Shown piece after piece: positions 62,289 to 64,000 of a stretch of DNA of 64,000 nucleotides. The notes under the pieces were generated by a model that had not been told where the DNA came from, ran no database searches, and saw only the letters and a program-made list of their open reading frames with translations. The stretch's first letter is position 1. The number at the start of each line of letters is the position of its first letter. This stretch comes from Lysobacter concretionis Ko07 = DSM 16239 (GTDB lineage: Bacteria; Pseudomonadota; Gammaproteobacteria; Xanthomonadales; Xanthomonadaceae), in assembly GCF_000768345.1 (NCBI RefSeq), contig NZ_AVPS01000001.1, forward strand, positions 434,001-498,000. Direction: 5' to 3'. The position numbers were made by a program, and so were the translations under genes.

Positions 62289-62360
62289 GTAGGAGCGACG
62301 TGAGTCGCGACCCGCCGAACCCAGCCAGGACGTACAGGTCGCGACTCACGTCGCTCCTAC
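62289..62360. repeat. Inverted REP pair inside the sucC-sucD operon
   Basis: GTAGGAGCGACGTGAGTCGC (starting 62289) and its full complement (62337-62360) are separated by 24 bp. The 24-bp arms are perfectly complementary, so the messenger between sucC and sucD can fold into one long hairpin or two short ones. sucD begins 22 bp later. Confidence 0.85.
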
Positions 62361-62382
62361 GGAAAACCAGGATCCGATACAC

Positions 62383-63258
62383 ATGAGCGTTTTGATCAAC
62401 AAGAACACCAAGGTGATCGTGCAGGGCTTCACCGGCTCGCAGGGCACCTTCCACGCCGAGCAGATGCTCGAGTACGGCACCCAGGTCGTCGGTGGCGTGA
62501 CCCCGGGCAAGGGCGGCACCACGCACCTGAACCTGCCGGTCTTCAACACCGTTGCCGACGCCGTCGACCAGACCGGCGCCAACGCCTCGGTCATCTACGT
62601 GCCGCCGGCATTCGCCGCCGACGCGATCCTCGAAGCGGCCGATGCCGGCATCACCGTGATCGTGTGCATCACCGAAGGCATTCCGGTGCTGGACATGCTG
62701 CGGGTCAAGAACGTGCTGGAGGGCTACGACGACGTGGTCCTGATCGGCCCGAACTGCCCCGGCGTGATCACCCCCGGCGAGTGCAAGATCGGCATCATGC
62801 CCGGCCACATCCACACCGTCGGCAAGATCGGCATCGTCAGCCGCTCCGGCACGCTGACCTACGAGGCGGTCAAGCAGACCACCGACGTGGGTCTGGGCCA
62901 GTCGACCGTGATCGGTATTGGCGGCGACCCGATCCACGGCCTGGACTTCATCGATTGCCTGAAGCTGTTCCAGGACGATGAGCAGACCGAAGGCATCATC
63001 ATGGTCGGCGAGATCGGCGGCAGCGCCGAGGAAGAGGCGGCCGAGTTCATCGCCCAGTACGTGACCAAGCCGGTGGTGGGTTTCATCGCCGGCGCCAGTG
63101 CCCCGGCGGGCAAGCGCATGGGCCACGCCGGTGCGATTGCCTCTGGTGGCCAGGGCACGGCCGAAGGCAAGTTCGCCGCGATGGAGAAGGCCGGCGTCAC
63201 CACGGTCAAGTCTCCGGGCGACCTGGGCGCGGCGATCGCGAAGCGGTTGGCGAAGTAA
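62383..63258 (+). CDS. sucD: Succinyl-CoA synthetase alpha subunit
   Basis: Carries the CoA site and the phosphohistidine, H248 in [12 protein letters not shown]. The N-terminal CoA-binding fold starts [36 protein letters not shown] follows. 291 residues, usual length. A very long hairpin terminator follows 46 bp after the stop. Confidence 0.97.
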   Translation: MSVLINKNTKVIVQGFTGSQGTFHAEQMLEYGTQVVGGVTPGKGGTTHLNLPVFNTVADAVDQTGANASVIYVPPAFAADAILEAADAGITVIVCITEGIPVLDMLRVKNVLEGYDDVVLIGPNCPGVITPGECKIGIMPGHIHTVGKIGIVSRSGTLTYEAVKQTTDVGLGQSTVIGIGGDPIHGLDFIDCLKLFQDDEQTEGIIMVGEIGGSAEEEAAEFIAQYVTKPVVGFIAGASAPAGKRMGHAGAIASGGQGTAEGKFAAMEKAGVTTVKSPGDLGAAIAKRLAK

Positions 63259-63304
63259 ACCGTCCCGGTCGGTTGCGTCGGCGGCAAGGCTGGCTGACGT
63301 GATT

Positions 63305-63362
63305 GATGGGAGCGACACAAGAAAGGCCACCTTCGGGTGGCCTTTCTTGTGTCGCTCCCATC
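63305..63362 (+). terminator. sucCD terminator with a 27-bp perfect stem
   Basis: Arms 63305-63331 and 63336-63362 are complementary at every position around a TTCG loop. The inner part AAAGGCCACC-TTCG-GGTGGCCTTT is a standard A/T-flanked intrinsic terminator; the outer ~14 bp (GGGAGCGACACAAG and complement) extend it well beyond what termination needs. Confidence 0.9.
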
Positions 63363-63398
63363 CAGGGGGAAAGCGCGACATCTGCGGGGGGCCGGGGT

Positions 63399-63646
63399 GC
63401 CGGGAGCGAATGCCCTTGTGTGTGAATGTCCCCCGGCACCGATGGAGCCGGTGCCTCCTCCTCTATTTCACACCCAAGGCATTCGCACCCCTCGTTGCAG
63501 CGTGGCGGGGGTTCCAGAGGGGGCAGGGCGCCGGGAGCGAATGCCCTTGTGTGCGAATGTCCCCCGGCACCGATGGAGCCGGTGCCTCCTCCTTTATTTC
63601 ACACCCAAGGGCATTCGCACCCGTCGTTCCAGGGTGCGGTGGTTCC
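63399..63646. repeat. Tandem pair of ~117-bp hairpin repeats
   Basis: Units at 63399-63515 and 63530-63646 (131-bp period) differ at only a few positions. Each holds an outer inverted repeat (GCGAATGCCCTTG...CAAGGGCATTCGC) around an inner hairpin (GGCACCG/CGGTGCC, near 63434-63454 in unit 1). No coding sequence is credible here. Confidence 0.8.
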
Positions 63647-63692
63647 GGATGCGCAGGCCCGGCTGTCGGGTGGTCCGAGATTCGACAGCAGC

Positions 63693-63790
63693 GACGTGAC
63701 CTGCAGGCCTTCGGGGCGAAGTAAAGGAGGAGGCACCCGCTGCAGGCGGGGGCCGGGGGACTTTCGCCGCGAAGGCCTGCAGGTCACGTC
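63693..63790. repeat. 30-bp inverted repeat before the broken DUF559 gene
   Basis: GACGTGACCTGCAGGCCTTC (from 63693) is repeated inverted at 63760-63790, with two or three imperfections over ~30 bp. Between them is a GCACCCGCTGCAGGCGGGGGCC hairpin-prone stretch. It replaces the expected 5' half of the DUF559 gene. Confidence 0.75.
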
Positions 63791-64000
63791 CCGGCCCGTC
63801 TTCCCGACTTCTCCCGATCGGTCGATATGTCGTGGATTTCATCTGCCTCGATGCGCGCTTGATCGTCGAGATCGATGGCGGCCAGCACAATGACTCCCTC
63901 CCCCGACGCGGCGCGCGACCGTTTCCTTCGAGCGCAGGGATTTTCCGTCCTGCGGTTCTGGAACAATGACGTCCTGGCCGACATCGGATCCGTGCTGGCC
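63791..64000 (+). pseudogene. Broken DUF559 (endonuclease-like) gene, also cut by the window end
   Basis: The frame starting around 63820 gives RYVVDFICLDARLIVEIDGGQHND, the DUF559/PD-(D/E)XK core with its Asp, Glu and Gln. At 63893-63905 (CTCCCTCCCCCGAC) the frame shifts, and the continuation DAARDRFLRAQGFSVLRFWN plus NDVLADIGS is read in another frame. The N-terminal half that normally precedes this is missing, replaced by repeats. The gene is therefore both 5'-truncated and frameshifted; its 3' end lies outside. Confidence 0.8.

Noticed and set aside
63098-63893. Plus-strand frames across the repeats after sucD
   Set aside because: Their peptides repeat with the DNA units (ANALVCECPPAPMEPVPPPL occurs twice), so they are translations of the tandem repeat.

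Overview
The window reads as a chromosomal segment of a high-GC gammaproteobacterium of the Xanthomonadaceae/Lysobacteraceae (Lysobacter, Luteimonas or Xanthomonas type). The evidence is the protein sequences, the gene order (glyA-nrdR-ribD-ribE-ribBA-ribH-nusB-thiL, a dcw cluster without murD, pilRS beside sucCD), and GTAG-headed REP palindromes between genes. No tRNA, rRNA operon, CRISPR array or transposase was seen.

Layout. 1-3.8 kb: the end of a glycosyltransferase, then pyrF and ettA. 4.7-13.3 kb: glyA, nrdR and the riboflavin genes, with an FMN riboswitch ahead of ribE-ribBA-ribH-nusB, then thiL. 13.5-18.3 kb: a uracil-DNA glycosylase-like protein, a GlcD-type flavoprotein, YraN, an LpoA/LppC-like lipoprotein and divergent rsmI. 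18.9-19.2 kb: RNase P RNA. 19.6-35.6 kb: the division and cell-wall cluster from mraZ to ftsZ, whose genes overlap end to end from mraZ to ftsA, then lpxC. 37-43 kb: dciA, an M23 peptidase, secA and a Nudix/ThiE-like fusion. 43.5-61 kb: coaE, pilD, pilC, pilB, pilA, pilR and pilS, all on the minus strand, interrupted by accessory DNA (two higBA toxin-antitoxin pairs, a frameshifted DUF1643 gene, and a vgrG-effector-immunity trio). 61-63.3 kb: sucCD, followed by structured repeats and a broken DUF559 gene that runs off the window.

How the genes work together. The core genes supply one-carbon units, riboflavin, thiamine diphosphate, peptidoglycan precursors, the divisome, the first committed step of lipid A, and protein export. 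PilS/PilR very probably drive pilA through a sigma-54 promoter visible upstream of it. The type VI trio looks like an orphan VgrG carrying a wall-degrading effector with its immunity protein.

The most unusual content is not protein coding. Seven intergenic copies of a ~69 bp hairpin share a nearly fixed 23-nt apex, while their long stems differ in sequence but stay complementary. Most copies sit beside a second palindromic element (three full copies and one remnant) that grows by hairpins nested inside hairpins. Together they look like a composite repeat that I cannot match to a named family.
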